Origin: Chloranthus sessilifolius
Lineage: Eukaryota > Streptophyta > Magnoliopsida > Chloranthales > Chloranthaceae
Direction: 5' to 3'
DNA length: 64,000 nucleotides
Assembly (NCBI GenBank): GCA_021018995.1
Contig: CM037593.1
Coordinates: 7,282,088-7,346,087 of the forward strand
Shown in pieces: positions 12,761 to 24,124 of this stretch. The position numbers were made by a program, and so were the translations under genes. The notes under the pieces were generated by a model, which searched no databases, had not been told where the DNA came from, and saw nothing but the letters and a program-made list of their open reading frames with translations. Numbering within the stretch: the first letter of the stretch is position 1; every line of letters begins with the position of its first letter.

Positions 12761-13711
12761 TGAAGCGGGACGGGACCCTAAAATGTGTGAATCATGATTT
12801 TATGAAGATTTTCCGAAATTAAATAAAATTAATTCAAGTTTAATTGCAAAACTATCACAATACCTTTGGGTTCTGAGAATTCAAATAGGTAGATCGTGCG
12901 AGATCCGGCTAGGGTCCAGTCCGATGCCCAAGTCCTGTTAGATTTATGGTGGGATCGAGCTTGGAGATAGAACTCTGGCTTTTTCAGGCTTGGGCGTTTG
13001 TCTTCAATCTGATGTAGATTCACGGGTTCAAATTAGGGCTGTAGAGATAGGTTTAGGGTTTGGAAAGAATTTATGGTTTTTGATTGATTTAGGGTTTCAG
13101 AAGAAGCTTAGAGTTTTGGGATCAAGAAACTAATAGAGTAGAGTTTAGAATACGAAACAAGTTGATCAAGGTTTAGAGGCAACATAGTATGATAGATAGT
13201 AGATAGTAATAGATCAAAAGAAAATGGATGGGAATCACTCCCTTGGCCGTACACCAAACTCATCACGGGGAAGAAGAATCTCTGTCCATTAAGCAAAAGC
13301 TCATTCAATAATAATCAAAAACTAAATTAATTGTTTTTACAAGCCTCCTTATATAGGCAACCAAAAATAATTCGAATTAAAGAGTCCTAATAATAATAAA
13401 AGACTAAACAGGCAATTTCAGCTGAAAATAACGAAAATCCCGTCATTGGGCGGATGACGTTCACGGACGTCCGTCGTCACGGACGTCCGTGACCTACGGA
13501 CTCAAACCCACGGACGTCCATGGGGAACTTTGGACGTCCATGCTCCAAAATAGTGAGCACTCTAATTTCCGGACGTCTGTCGCCTGTTGACGTATTTTGC
13601 CTCCTTTTTCTCCCTAGACCTGTAGCACTCCGGCTTCCTCTTCGTTTCTTTCTACGCCGGCAAAAGCGGTGCTGTCCAAAACCAATGTCCACGTACTCGG
13701 CGTCCCCGTCA
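12761..13711 (-). mobile_element. solo Gypsy LTR in the Copia B 5' LTR
   Basis: It is bounded by a perfect 5-bp target duplication TAACC (12756-12760 and 13712-13716). On the minus strand it begins TGACGGGGACGCCGAGTACG and ends GTCCCGCTTCA. The start reads as an open frame containing VDIGFGQHRFCRRRKKRRGS, like the coding start of the other LTRs here. It carries several GGACGTCC palindromes at 13459-13575, including CACGGACGTCCGTG. No internal region remains, so it formed by LTR-LTR recombination. Confidence 0.92.
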
Positions 13712-13742
13712 TAACCCTAATTCATCATTATTAAATTCTACT

Positions 13743-15079
13743 TGGTATCAAAGCAGGTTTTCATCTACTATTGGTTACGTTACAATCGTGTAGGCCGATG
13801 TAAGCAATAAATTAATAGGGTTATTTCTTTTTTTATCAATAGCGTTATGGTTTTGAAGAGGGTTTCTACTCCATTTGGATTTGTTCTTCACCCTAATTAA
13901 TTTCCATCAAAGTTTGATTGGATTAATTGAAGTTCGAAGGTGGTTTGATTAGATACTGAGGTTCTGTAAAATTCTGGCAATTACATCTTCTGCATTTCCA
14001 TACACATCAGAGACCACTTGCAGCACGAAAACTGGCATGCTTGATTTGGTTTTTATCAATAAGTCTGTTCGCTGTTTTTTTATTTGAATCAGAGTGGTAT
14101 TGAAGAGGTTGTGTCGATTTCTGTGGTTGCATTTATCTTTGACATATTCCTACAGTATGTGCACAGTCCCATGAGGTTTCTGCTGGTTGATTGCTGTCTT
14201 CCTGAGAGAGGTAAAGGTCTGAAAATTAAAGCATTGGTATTAAGGCTGTGATCTATGTTGCTGCTGTCATTATAGCTATAATAATTGTGGGCTATTGTAG
14301 TGTTGCTGTGTGTTATTGTTGTAACAGAAAGGGTTGGTGTTGTGTTTGTTGAAATGCTACTGAGAATGCAGAATTGTTAAAAAGTGTTAATCTCTATTGT
14401 AGTGTTGCTGGCTATTGAGTGCACGTTGAACATTTTTTATGATGTTGCTATGGTGAAATTGCTGGGAGTGTGCACAGCAGCTGCTTGGTTAAATGCTTAT
14501 ATGGACAACAACCTTCTTGATTGTGCTGTGGACAGCTGCTATTATGGTCTTTTGCATTGCTGCTGGTTGGTTCGCTAGATTTACCTGGAGTATTGGGGTT
14601 GCTATAGACTATGCTGAAATGATGTGTGATGGTTGTCTCCAGGAGGAAGTGTTGATCATGTAAATCAGTGTTTGTTATTTGTTGCCGTCGGGCTGGTTGG
14701 TGGTTGCAGGAGCATTCAGACATTGCGGTGTGGCTTGTTGATGATGTGTTTGTGGTGAAATAGCCCATCTACACCCTCTTCTTGATCTTTACCCCCTTCG
14801 ATCCCAGTAGTTGATATAGCCATGCCCATTGGCATTGGTGTTGGCCACAAAAAGATCACCCTATTCAATACCAAAGTAGGCCTATTTTCCGGAGGTATAT
14901 CGAGTAGGTTACGAGCCTGTTCTTGGAGGACCTGTTCTCTTGGTTTGGCCATGTTTGGAAGGCCGGTTAATTTTATATTGTTCTGGGCAGCTATTTCTTG
15001 TTGTGTTGGTGCTTTGGTGTGTGCACACTGGGTATTTGTTCTATTGTCTCTGAGGACTGTTATTGGTTGGGTGAGGTAT
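13743..15079 (+). other. Copia B leader with no recognisable gag
   Basis: After the primer-binding site there are about 1.3 kb rich in TTG/CTG and CTGCT runs, without a recognisable gag N-terminus. The first gag-like residues (NFVTLKQRGYQDLLQRASG) appear only near 15090. A 127-codon open frame lies on the opposite strand at 14716-15099 and resembles nothing I know. The gag may have been deleted or replaced. Confidence 0.5.
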
Positions 15080-17623
15080 CCCATAGATGAAGGCAACAAC
15101 TTTGTAACACTTAAGCAGAGGGGGTATCAAGACCTCTTGCAGCGAGCCTCAGGTATCCAAGGCTACGCCACTCATGTTGCCGAGTTGGGTATTATTGGCA
15201 TTGCCCACGTCTCCTCTACATCTCCGTCCCCTTAGATAATAGATTCAGGAGCGACAGATCATATAACCGGTATGTCATCATTGTTTGATAGAATCATGCC
15301 TTTATCCTCTCCAAGCAATATCCGTGTTGCTGATGGCTCTCTGGTTCCAGTGATAGGGCTTGGTGGATTATTTCTAGACTCTACATTACATGTTTCGAAG
15401 ATGCCGACGAGTCTTCTTTCGATAAGTCGTATTACGAAGTCCATGAACTGCAGTTTGACGTTCTTCTCCTCATATTGTATTTTTAAAGATCTGTCAACCG
15501 GGAAAATTTTTGAACTGGAAATTTTTTGTATTTTTAAAGAACTGGGAAAATTTTTGGACGATGACGAGAGGAGAAGGGCCTTTATATCTTTGAAGAACAT
15601 ATTACCCCAAGAGGGGTTGTAGCTGCTATTGCATCATCATTGGAGTCAGCACATTTATGGCATCGTCGTCTAGGACATCCCCCATTACCTCGTTTACACC
15701 TATTGTTTGCTAACATGTTTAATCCATTTGAGTATAAAAATTTTCAGTGTGAAATATGTCACCTCTCAAAACATTGTTGCACCTCTTAGCCAGTAAGTGA
15801 AAATAAGTCCACTATTCCCTTACATATTGTTCACTCCGATGTTTGGGGTTCTTCCCTAGTTGTGGGTTTACAGGGTTTCTAATATTTTGGGTTTACAGGG
15901 TTTCTAATATTTTGTCACATTTATTGATGATTGCACTCGTTATACCATTGTGTATTTGATGCGAACCAAAGATGAAGTTAGTTCGATCTTTCCAATCTGT
16001 CATAAGTTGGTCGAAATTCAATTCCAAGTACGAGTGAGGATCCTAAGATCAGATAATGGGGGAGATTATTCCTCTCAGCATCTTCAATCTTATCTACGCT
16101 CTTATGAGATTGAGTGGAAAACCTCTTGCCCCTATACTCCACAGCAACATGTAGTTGAAAGAAAAAATCGACATTTTCTCGAGGTAGCTCGTTCCCTTCT
16201 CATTTGTATGAACGTTCTGAGACGTCTATGGGGTCACGCCAGCTAACTTATCAATCGTATGCCTTCTCCTGTCCTTGGGGGTGATTGCCCTGTTAAAGTA
16301 GTATTTCCCAATAGTAGTCTTTCTTTTTCCATCCCGTTTCTTTGGATTTTGCTCATATTCCCTCCGTCCACCATGATAAACTCTCTTCTAAAGCTCTAAG
16401 ATGTGTCTTCAATACCGGTCAATCACAATGGAGGGATGCTATGATGCAAGAAATGGAGGCCCTTGAACACAATCAAACTTGGGATATTGTAGAGCATCCT
16501 GTAGGAAGAAAGACAGTTGGAAGTAAGTGGATCTACACTGTAACGTATAGACCTGATGTCTCTGTAGAAGATACAAGGCAAGACTAGTTGCAGGAGGGTT
16601 CACATAGACACATGAGTTGACTATCAAGATACCTTTGCTCCAGTTGCCAAGTTCAATACCATCTGGGTCCTCTTATCCCTTGCTGCTTACAAAGATTGGC
16701 CCATGTATCAACTAGATGTGAAAAATGCTTTCCTCCATGGAGATTTAAAGGAAGAGGTATATATGTCCTTCCCTCCAGGCTTCTCCCGTCAGGGGGAGAA
16801 AGGGAAAGTATGTAGATTGAAGAAGTCCACCTGTGGGTTAAAGTAATCTCCTAGAGCATGGTTCCAGAAGTTTAGAAAAACTGTTATGGATTTTGGGTAT
16901 AGAAGAAGCCATTATGACCATACTCTGTTTGTTAAGAAAGGTGCTCATATTGCTGCTCTTGTCGTTTTTGTTGATGATATCATTATCACTTGGGATGATA
17001 GTGAGGGAATATTACGTCTGAAATGCTACTTGAGTAAAGTCTTTGAGATGAAAGACTTGGGCCCTCTCAAGTATTTCTTGTGGGTTGAAGTGACCAGATC
17101 TGAAAAAGGGATTGCTCTCTCCCAAAGGAAATACACCCTCGATGTGTTGAAGGAAACTGGTATGTTGGGTTGTAAGCCAGCTGTTACTCCCATAGAGCAA
17201 AATCACTGGCTTAGTGGGGAAGATGGAGAATTTTTCAAGGATGTGCGTATGTATCAGCGACTCATGGGAAAACTCATCTACCTGATTATGATTCATCTTG
17301 ACATAGTATGTAATGAGTGTGGTAAGTTAACACATGCATTCTTTGAGAACCACACATTTGAGTGTAGTGTACAAGATCCTGAGATATTTAAAGGGGAGTC
17401 CAGGTAGAGGTCTCCTCTATGGTAATCACATGCATCTACACATTGAAGTCTTTTTTATACAGACTGGGCTGGTTCCTCGAGTGACAGGAGGTCCACTACT
17501 GGGTACTGTACTTTTCTAGGTAGAAACCTAGTGACTTGGAAGAGTAAAAAGCAGCATGTCTTCTCCAACTCAAGCGCGAAAGGAGAATATAGAACTATGT
17601 CCCAAGGTGCCCGTGAAGGGATG
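15080..17623 (+). pseudogene. Copia B pol remnant, first part
   Basis: The order is protease, integrase, RT. Protease has the active site in IIDSGATDHITG at about 15238, followed by VADGSLVPVIGLG. The GAG-pre-integrase has LWHRRLGHPPLPRLH near 15657. Integrase has HIVHSDVWGSS, FIDDCTRYTIV and RSDNGGDYSSQHLQSYLRSY. RT starts at about 16420 (WRDAMMQEMEALEHNQTWDI, GSKWIYTVTYRPD) and reaches the catalytic block VVFVDDIIITWDD near 16970. RNase H begins at about 17330. Stops and frameshifts are frequent. A 25-bp tandem duplication at 15867-15916 shifts the integrase frame. At 17623 the coding region is cut by Gypsy D and resumes at 21664. Confidence 0.88.
15867..15916. repeat. 25-bp tandem duplication in Copia B integrase
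   Basis: TTTACAGGGTTTCTAATATT followed by TTGGG is repeated once with a 25-bp period. Twenty-five is not a multiple of three, so the duplication alone breaks the integrase frame. Confidence 0.85.
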
Positions 17624-18567
17624 TGACGCGGGACAAGACCCTAAACTACGTGAATGCTTATGAGGTGATGATTTGCCGAAATTAAACTAGATTAATTAAA
17701 CAATAAACCTGAAAATAATGCGGATACCTTAGGGTTTCGTAGTTTTCCATTGAAGAATCGCGCTTGATTCAAGTAGGGTCCGGTCTGTGAGCTAGATTTG
17801 TTAGCCTTGCGGTGTAGATTGGTCTTAGAGGTAGAACTCTAGCTATTCCAAATTAGGGTGCCGCTAGGGATTCAATGATGGAATCACGAGTCCTCTAAGG
17901 GGTTCTGATTCGGGTTGGTTAACGACTCGTATGAGATATATTCGAATCAGATCGATTCGATGGTTCTGATTGATTTGTGGGTGAATTTCGGGATATTTCT
18001 AGCTGGATGGCTGGGTTTAGGATTTATGGGATCAAACAAAGCATAGAAAGAAAAAAATTAAAGAGATAGATATAAGATAGACTTTGGGCTTCACACCCTT
18101 GGCTTCACACCAAACCCTTCTCTGGAAGCGAAGATTCACTCTTTGTGTAGGCTCATCTCAAGCACACATGCAAAAACTCTTTTCATTAATAAAAACACTA
18201 ATTACAAAGTTTATTTAGAGACCTTATGTAGGAGGCCTCACAAAAGAAAATAAAACCCTAAAACAAATACAAAAAAAATGACAAGTATGCCCTTAAAACC
18301 TAAATTCCGTCAAAATTTGCACTGTAGCAGATCAATCGAGGTACTGTAACAACTTTCAGTTTCTCTGAACTTGAACTGCTTTTCCTTCTTTCCCACTGGC
18401 TACAATCGATCAATCGATTGAATGGTCGATCAATCAACTGAGCATTGCTCCAACACACACTAATTCTGCTCCTTTAAGCCTGGTTCTGATTTCCATTCCG
18501 CTTCTTCCGACATCGGTACATGCGATATGGTCCATAGCCTATGTCCATAATGTCGGCGTCCCTGTTA
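17624..18567 (-). repeat. 3' LTR of Gypsy D
   Basis: This 944-bp LTR carries a single copy of the 22-bp unit (GCACTGTAGCAGATCAATCG) that is repeated four times in the partner LTR. Its minus-strand start encodes DADIMDIGYGPYRMYRCRKK, continuing the frame of the internal coding region after a stop. Confidence 0.88.
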
Positions 18568-18665
18568 ATTCTCCCGGACCGAAAATGTTTCATCACCAAT
18601 GAAACACGCATGTAGTACGGATCAAGTGTATTGGAACTCGAACGGTGGAACTCCTCGCAATTAAC

Positions 18666-20390
18666 CTAAACAATCTCGACATCTGGTAACATGTGAATAT
18701 CATCCCAGTCGATTGTATCGGGACGCACACGGTAAACCTCTCCCTGACGAACCAAATAACCCGACTCGCCAATCCACTCTATTAAATATTTTTGAAGCTT
18801 CTCATCAACTCTCCCGGATTCGAAAGTCTTCATCACCGATGAAATGTGATCGCAATATCGGTCGGAATTACAGGAGCTCAAGCGACGAACTCTCTCATGA
18901 TTGGCCGATGCTCTGTCGGTAGTTGCCTTACCAACCCTCTGAATATCATAAACTAGAAACTCTCTGCCGCAGGTGAATGTCACAAGATCATCCCAAATTT
19001 CCTCAATTACCTCTTTTCTCTGCCTGCTTGGGGAGGGAAGGGGTATCAGTTGCAAAGTTAGGATGAGATTGTGAATAGGGGGCGTTTGGAAAGGATTGAA
19101 AGGAGGTGCGGTTGAGCCCATAGAAGGAACTAGGTCCTCCACATTGAACGTTGAACTAATCCCTGTATCTGGAGAAAGCTCAAGAACATACGCATTATGA
19201 CCACTCCTTGCCACAATTTCAAAAGGTCCAGCGCCGTGGGCATGGAGCTCCTTTACGATTCCCGATGGGAATCGTTCAGGTCCAACCCGAACCATTCCGT
19301 GATCATTTAATTCGAATTCCATAAAAGCCTTAGGTAATTGCATCGATATTTTGAGAGTTTCATTGTGTAAATTAATTTTATGCTTAATTTCGGCATGCAA
19401 TGCGAAATGAGACTCAAAAGTCGACTCCCAATAAGACTTGAAATGTGAGGCGGCATGCGACTCGAGACTATGCTGTGTATGCGTATCTATGGACTCGATA
19501 CTCTCATGTGCGTGCGACGCTAACAACTCACATGTAATCGACTCATGTGTGATCGAATCAAGTGACACTAATGGCTCAGGTGCACTCGGCTCGATTAATT
19601 CGTGCGTACTCGTGTCAACCAAAATCAGGGACTTGTGCACAATTGACTCTACAAACACTAACAAATCGGGCGTATGTGACTTGGACGACTTGTGCGTGGG
19701 TGGCTCGGTTGGCTCACTTGTTGGCGACTCAACATCACTGCTCAGAAGGGAAATAGAAGTATTACAAACTACACTCTCATCAGCTTCTTCCTTTTCCTCT
19801 TCACTCATTACGGTACGAGGGTCATACACTTCATCTTCTACTGTGAAATTTTTCTGCTCCTTAGAACTCTCCCTTTTAATCAATAAATTTGAAGTGAAAA
19901 ATTCTGTAGTGCATTGATAAGCAAAGTGTCCAAATCCGTGACACTTGGAACAATCATGACACTTGCCTATCTTGGCTTTCAAAAACCGTAGAAGGTGACT
20001 GTGTGTTACAGGAACATACTTTTTGATAAGGTTCACCTTCATGTCCTCCCATATGGAGATGGGTTTACTTCGAAGAGATTCAGTACAGTGCTATATGAGA
20101 GTCCAAAAAGTTTTGGCATTACCTTCCAACTTGGTTTTTGCTAGCCTAATTTTGTACTCATTCGGTACACTATACCAATCAAAATAGTCCTCTACACTAG
20201 ACAACCATTCCACATAGGTTTTAGAGCTCCCCCATCCCTCAAAGCTTGGAACCTCATTCCGAATAGATTTTAGAAATCTCTCGACAAGGTTGTACTCGGG
20301 TTCACGATGGTGAAGATATCCCCTAGCACACAAATCAGCTTTGATATCCCTAAGGGCATCGGCAAGCTTGCTCATGTTCATGGTGATCAC
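18666..20390 (-). pseudogene. fused gag / integrase-C-terminal / chromodomain frame of Gypsy D
   Basis: The minus-strand frame starts near 20381 (MNMSKLADALRDIKADLC) with a gag domain (YVEWLSSVEDYFDWYSVPNE). One in-frame TAG lies at about 20093-20091. It then stays open for 458 codons to 18666. That part has an intact CCHC knuckle (CSKCHGFGHFAYQC), an acidic stretch (VMSEEEKEEADESVV), and a Ser/Thr/His/Glu repeat region. It continues with an integrase tail (FALHAEIKHKINLHNETLK) and a GPY/F-type integrase C-terminal module (GAGPFEIVARSGHNAYVLEL, FNVEDLVPS). It ends with a chromodomain-like stretch (EKLQKYLIEWIGESGYLV). A TAG replaces the Trp codon seen in element C (EIVWASC). Only these two stops interrupt it. 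Catalytic domains are absent, and the joined order matches element C. Confidence 0.82.
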
Positions 20391-20403
20391 GACTTACTAA
20401 CAT

Positions 20404-20580
20404 GGGTTCTAAATGACATGCAACTATGATCCAACAATGAATGAGGACTTTTATCAAACACTAGACGTGAACACTAATGAACACAAATGAAATAAAATTC
20501 CATTAAATTAAAATGACATGCACATATGAACCAACGATGAATGAGGACTTTTATCAAACACTAGACATGCACAAACAAGA
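20404..20580. repeat. ~100-bp tandem duplication in the Gypsy D leader
   Basis: AATGAATGAGGACTTTTATC with its flanks occurs twice about 100 bp apart, in the untranslated leader between the primer-binding site and gag. The copies differ at several positions. Confidence 0.7.
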
Positions 20581-20654
20581 CCGAAATAAAATGCAATAAA
20601 TCAAAATGTCACACAATATGCCCTAACCTAGAACCTAGGCTTTGATATCAAAAT

Positions 20655-21663
20655 TGACGCGGGACAGGGCCCTAAACTTCATGAATGCTTATGAGGTGAT
20701 GATTTGCTGAAATTAAACTAGATTAATTAAACACTAAACTTGAAAATAATGTGAATACCGTAGGGTTTCGTAGTTTTCCATTGGAGAATCGGGCTTGATT
20801 CGAGTAGGGTCCGGTCTGTGCGCTAGATCCGTTAGCCTTGTGGTGTAGATCGGTCATAGAGGTAGAACTTTAGCTATTCCAGATTAGGGCGTCACTCGGG
20901 ATTCAATGACGAAATCACGAGTCCTCTAAGGGGTTCTGATTCGGGTTGGTTAATGATTCGTATGAGATCTAGGGTTCGAATCAGATTGATTCGATGGTTC
21001 TGATTGATTTGTGGGCTTTGAATTTCAGGGTATCTAGTTGGATGGCTGGGTTTAGGATTTATGGGATCAAACAAAGCAGAGAGAGAAAAAAAAATTAAAG
21101 GGATAGATAGAAGATAGACTTTGGGCTTCACACCAAACCTTTCTAGGGAAGCGAAGATTCACTCTTCGTGGACGCTCATCTCAAGCACACAAGCAAAAGC
21201 TCTTTTCATTAATCAAAAACTAATTACAATGTTTATTTAGAGACCTTATATAGGAGGCCTCACAAAAGAAAATAAAACCCTAAAACAAATACTAAAAAAA
21301 AGACAAGTATGCCCTTAAAACCTAAATTCCGTCAAAATTCGCACTGCAGCAGATCAATTGAGGCACTGTAGCAGATCAGTCGAGGTACCGTAGCAGATCG
21401 ATCGAGGCACTGTAGCAGATCAATCGAGGTATTGTAGCAACTTTCAGTTTCTCCGAATTGAACTGCTTTTCCTTCTTTCCCACTGACTACAATTGATCGA
21501 TCGATTGAATGGTTGATCAATCGACTGGGCATTGCTCCAGCACACTAATTTTGCTCCTTTAAGCCTTGCTCTGATTTGGTGATGATTTCTGTTCCACTTC
21601 TTCCAATGCCAATACCCACGATATGGTCCATAGCCTATGTCCACGATGTCAGCATCCCTGTCA
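20655..21663 (-). repeat. 5' LTR of Gypsy D
   Basis: This 1009-bp LTR is 65 bp longer than its partner. The extra length is almost exactly three additional 22-bp units at 21341-21428. Confidence 0.88.
21341..21440. repeat. 22-bp tandem array inside the Gypsy D 5' LTR
   Basis: Four units of the form G(C/T)A(C/T)(T/C)G(T/C)AGCAGATC(A/G)(A/G)T(T/C)GAG start at 21341, 21363, 21385 and 21407. A partial fifth starts at 21429. The partner LTR has one unit. Confidence 0.92.
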
Positions 21664-21668
21664 GGATA

Positions 21669-21962
21669 TGGGTCAAGTCTATCTTGGCTGATCTTGGGGT
21701 GAATGTTAAGCTACCTATGATCTTATATGGAGATAATGAAGGAGTTCTCCACATAGCCGAAAATCATGTGTATCATGAAAGGACAAAGCATATAGAAGTT
21801 GAATGTTTCATCCGTGAGACGGTTGAATCACAAAAGCGTGACATTCCTCAAGTGGGATCCGAAGGTCAGCTAGCTGACATACTGACAAAGGTTGTTGGGG
21901 GAAAACGATTATATGACATCACCTCTATGTCGGGCATTATAGATATCTATGCACCAACTTGA
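21669..21962 (+). pseudogene. Copia B RNase H, second part
   Basis: This continues the Copia B frame after the Gypsy D insertion: IWVKSILADLG, then MILYGDNEGVLHIAENHVYH, ERTKHIEVECF, QLADILTKVVGGKRLYDI and SGIIDIYAPT, ending at a TGA inside the polypurine tract. It is the usual C-terminal end of a Copia polyprotein. The frame itself is undamaged here. Confidence 0.88.
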
Positions 21963-21972
21963 GGGGGAGTGA

Positions 21973-22247
21973 TGGTGTGTCCATAGTATTGTCTTTAAGT
22001 TGGTGTATGTGTGTGTTACTCTATACAAGTGTGGGTGTCTTTAAGTTGGGTGTGTGTGCTACTCCATACATGTATGGGTGTGTTTAGATAGTATAGGGGT
22101 ATCAATAACAACTTGTAAGTGATAAATATCAATGATATATGGGTATGAGTAATCTAACTCATAACCCCAACTTTCTCTATCTCTCTCTCTCTTCTTTTTC
22201 TTCTTCAACCTAAACCTAATCCTAATTCATCATCATTAAATTCTACT
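21973..22247 (+). repeat. 3' LTR of Copia B
   Basis: It matches the 5' LTR (GTTACTCTATACAAGTGTGG; TAATCTAACTCATAACCCC; CT-rich tract; CAACCTAAACCTAA). It has an internal duplication of the GTGTGGGTGT segment. It follows the polypurine tract. Confidence 0.85.
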
Positions 22248-23060
22248 ACTCACAAGATGTGCCATATTCCTGCATGACACAATGTGTAATTTATTGGTCA
22301 AAAACCATTTTGTCCAATATTAGAGATCAATTCTGCTAACCAACACTGCACTGATACGGACCAACTTTGCACGACATGTCACACATGTATGATCAATCCA
22401 TGTGGTCCAGCTTGGAGCCCATTATTGGGACACCTCAAGCAAAGAATCATGCCTATGACGATTGCAACTATATGATCTCTGCACTTAATATGGACCGTTA
22501 AAATATATTATAGCTGTCCATATTAAACTACATATATCAGATTGTTCAAATCGTTTCAAAGAATGTGATTTTTAGGGCCAAGGTAGCTCCCAATGAAGCT
22601 ACCACTTTTATGAGTTGGATCCCTAAAAAAGGATGTGTCACGTAGCCTAGAAGTGCGTTCTTCACGACAGTATCTGTAAAATTTCGGTCAAAGACCATAT
22701 ATCCAATAATAGAGACCAACTTTGCCGATCGACAATACCCAAGTTTTCGTCACATGGTGCACACGTTTATTTAATCCAAGCGGTCCATCTTGGCTCCCAT
22801 TATTGGCAGGTCTCGTGCGAAGAATCACGCCTATGTTGTAAATTGTCTAATGCACAGCTGGCCATTTGGATTAGCGTGTGCCATGTGATGCAAATCTGGC
22901 CACTTGGATTGATCAAACATGTGTGTGGTGCAAATCTGGTCACATGGCGCCAGTGAGAGAAATTGTCTAACACATGGTTGGACCACTTGTATTGATCAAA
23001 CATGGCGATCAGTGAGTACCAAATTATAAAATTGCCAACACGTGTTTGATCAATCTCAAG
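22248..23060. repeat. copies 2 and 3 of the ~370-bp repeat
   Basis: Copy 2 (about 22248-22620) and copy 3 (about 22621-23000) share the order GATGTG(C/T), GGTCAAA(A/G)ACCAT, AGA(C/T)CAA..., CCCATTATTGG and CAAAGAATCA(T/C)GCCTATG. Copy 3 diverges after about 22840 into GATCAAACATG-rich sequence. The first copy lies left of Copia B, so the array predates that insertion. No coding capacity or terminal repeats were seen. A non-autonomous DNA element or local satellite are both possible. Confidence 0.65.
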
Positions 23061-23231
23061 AAAATACACATGCTATGTGTTATTGACCCTATTATTTTAT
23101 AACCTTTTTAAAAAGTTGATGGGGGGCAGCTGCCATCTTTGTCCCTGGTTCCATCCTTGGTCTCATGCCACAAATCATTTATACTATGACAGTTGCTTCA
23201 ATTATCTCACTAAAACATGTAGGAAAGGGTT

Positions 23232-24057
23232 TGATGTAGGACAAAACCCTAAACTACATGAATGCGATGATTAATTGCTTGCCGAAATTAAATTGAATTA
23301 AATTAAACAATAAATTTGAGTATATAGCGAATATCTCAGGAATTCGTAGTTCTCCAGGTGAAAAGATCACGTTCGGTTCGGGCAGGGTTCAGCCTTGAGC
23401 TAGATCTGTTAGAATAGCGATGCGGATCGGTCCTAGAGATAGAACTTTAGGTTTTCCAGATTATGGCGCTTATAATGCAATGATGGAATCTCTAGTTTTC
23501 TGGTTATTTTAATACGATTGGGCTTAATAGTCTGATGGAAGCTACGATTGTTGAATCAGATCGATTCAATGGCTTAGGGAAGGGCTAGGGTTTTAGGATT
23601 TTGGGTTTTAAAGAGATATGACAGATTTGGGGTTTTAGGTTTAAAGCAGGGAAGATAGATTAAAAGGGATAAAATAGAAGAGGATCGACTGTGGGCTTTA
23701 CACCCTTGGCTTCACACCAAACCCTTATCGGGAAATAGATTTTGGGCTTCACACCCTTGGCTTTTCACCAAACCCTTCTCGGGAAAAAACTCTTCTCAAG
23801 TTCCAAAAGCAAAAACTCTTTCATTCATTAATCAAAAACTAATTACAATATTTTTCTTAAGGACCTTATATAGGAGGTCTTACAATAAAAGAAAACCCTA
23901 AAACAAATACTAAATAAAAGACAAATAAGCCCCTAAAACTCAAGTTCGAAATTAAAATTAAAATTACTCTGCGCAATTTCGATCGATCGAAACATATATA
24001 TATATCAATATATCGCTGCTGGAATTCGATCGATCGAATATACAATTCGATCGATTG

Positions 24058-24124
<67 letters not shown>

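Larger units (their letters stand above)
17624..21663 (-). mobile_element. non-autonomous Gypsy LTR element D, nested in Copia B
   Basis: LTRs of 944 bp (17624-18567) and 1009 bp (20655-21663) run plus-strand TGACGCGGGAC... to ...GGCGTCCCTGT(T/C)A. The flanks are GGATG (17619-17623) and GGATA (21664-21668), a 5-bp target duplication with one change. The Copia B RNase H sentence (CCCGTGAAGGG / ATATGGGTCAAG) is cut exactly there. The primer-binding site complement GGCTTTGATATCA (20638-20650) marks the right LTR as 5', so the element reads leftwards. The interior holds one gag-to-chromodomain frame and no protease, RT, RNase H or integrase core. Confidence 0.92.
12532..22247 (+). mobile_element. 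Ty1-copia retrotransposon B (degenerate, twice interrupted)
   Basis: The 5' LTR starts TGGTGTGCCCATAGTATT at 12532 and ends near 13741. The 3' LTR starts TGGTGTGTCCATAGTATT at 21973 and ends near 22247. A primer-binding site TGGTATCAAAGCAGG (13743-13757) follows the 5' LTR, and a polypurine tract GAGGGGGAGTGA (21961-21972) precedes the 3' LTR. The 5' LTR is split by a solo Gypsy LTR (12761-13711), and the RNase H region is split by Gypsy D (17624-21663). Protease, integrase, RT and RNase H are present but broken. A convincing target duplication was not found. Confidence 0.88.
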
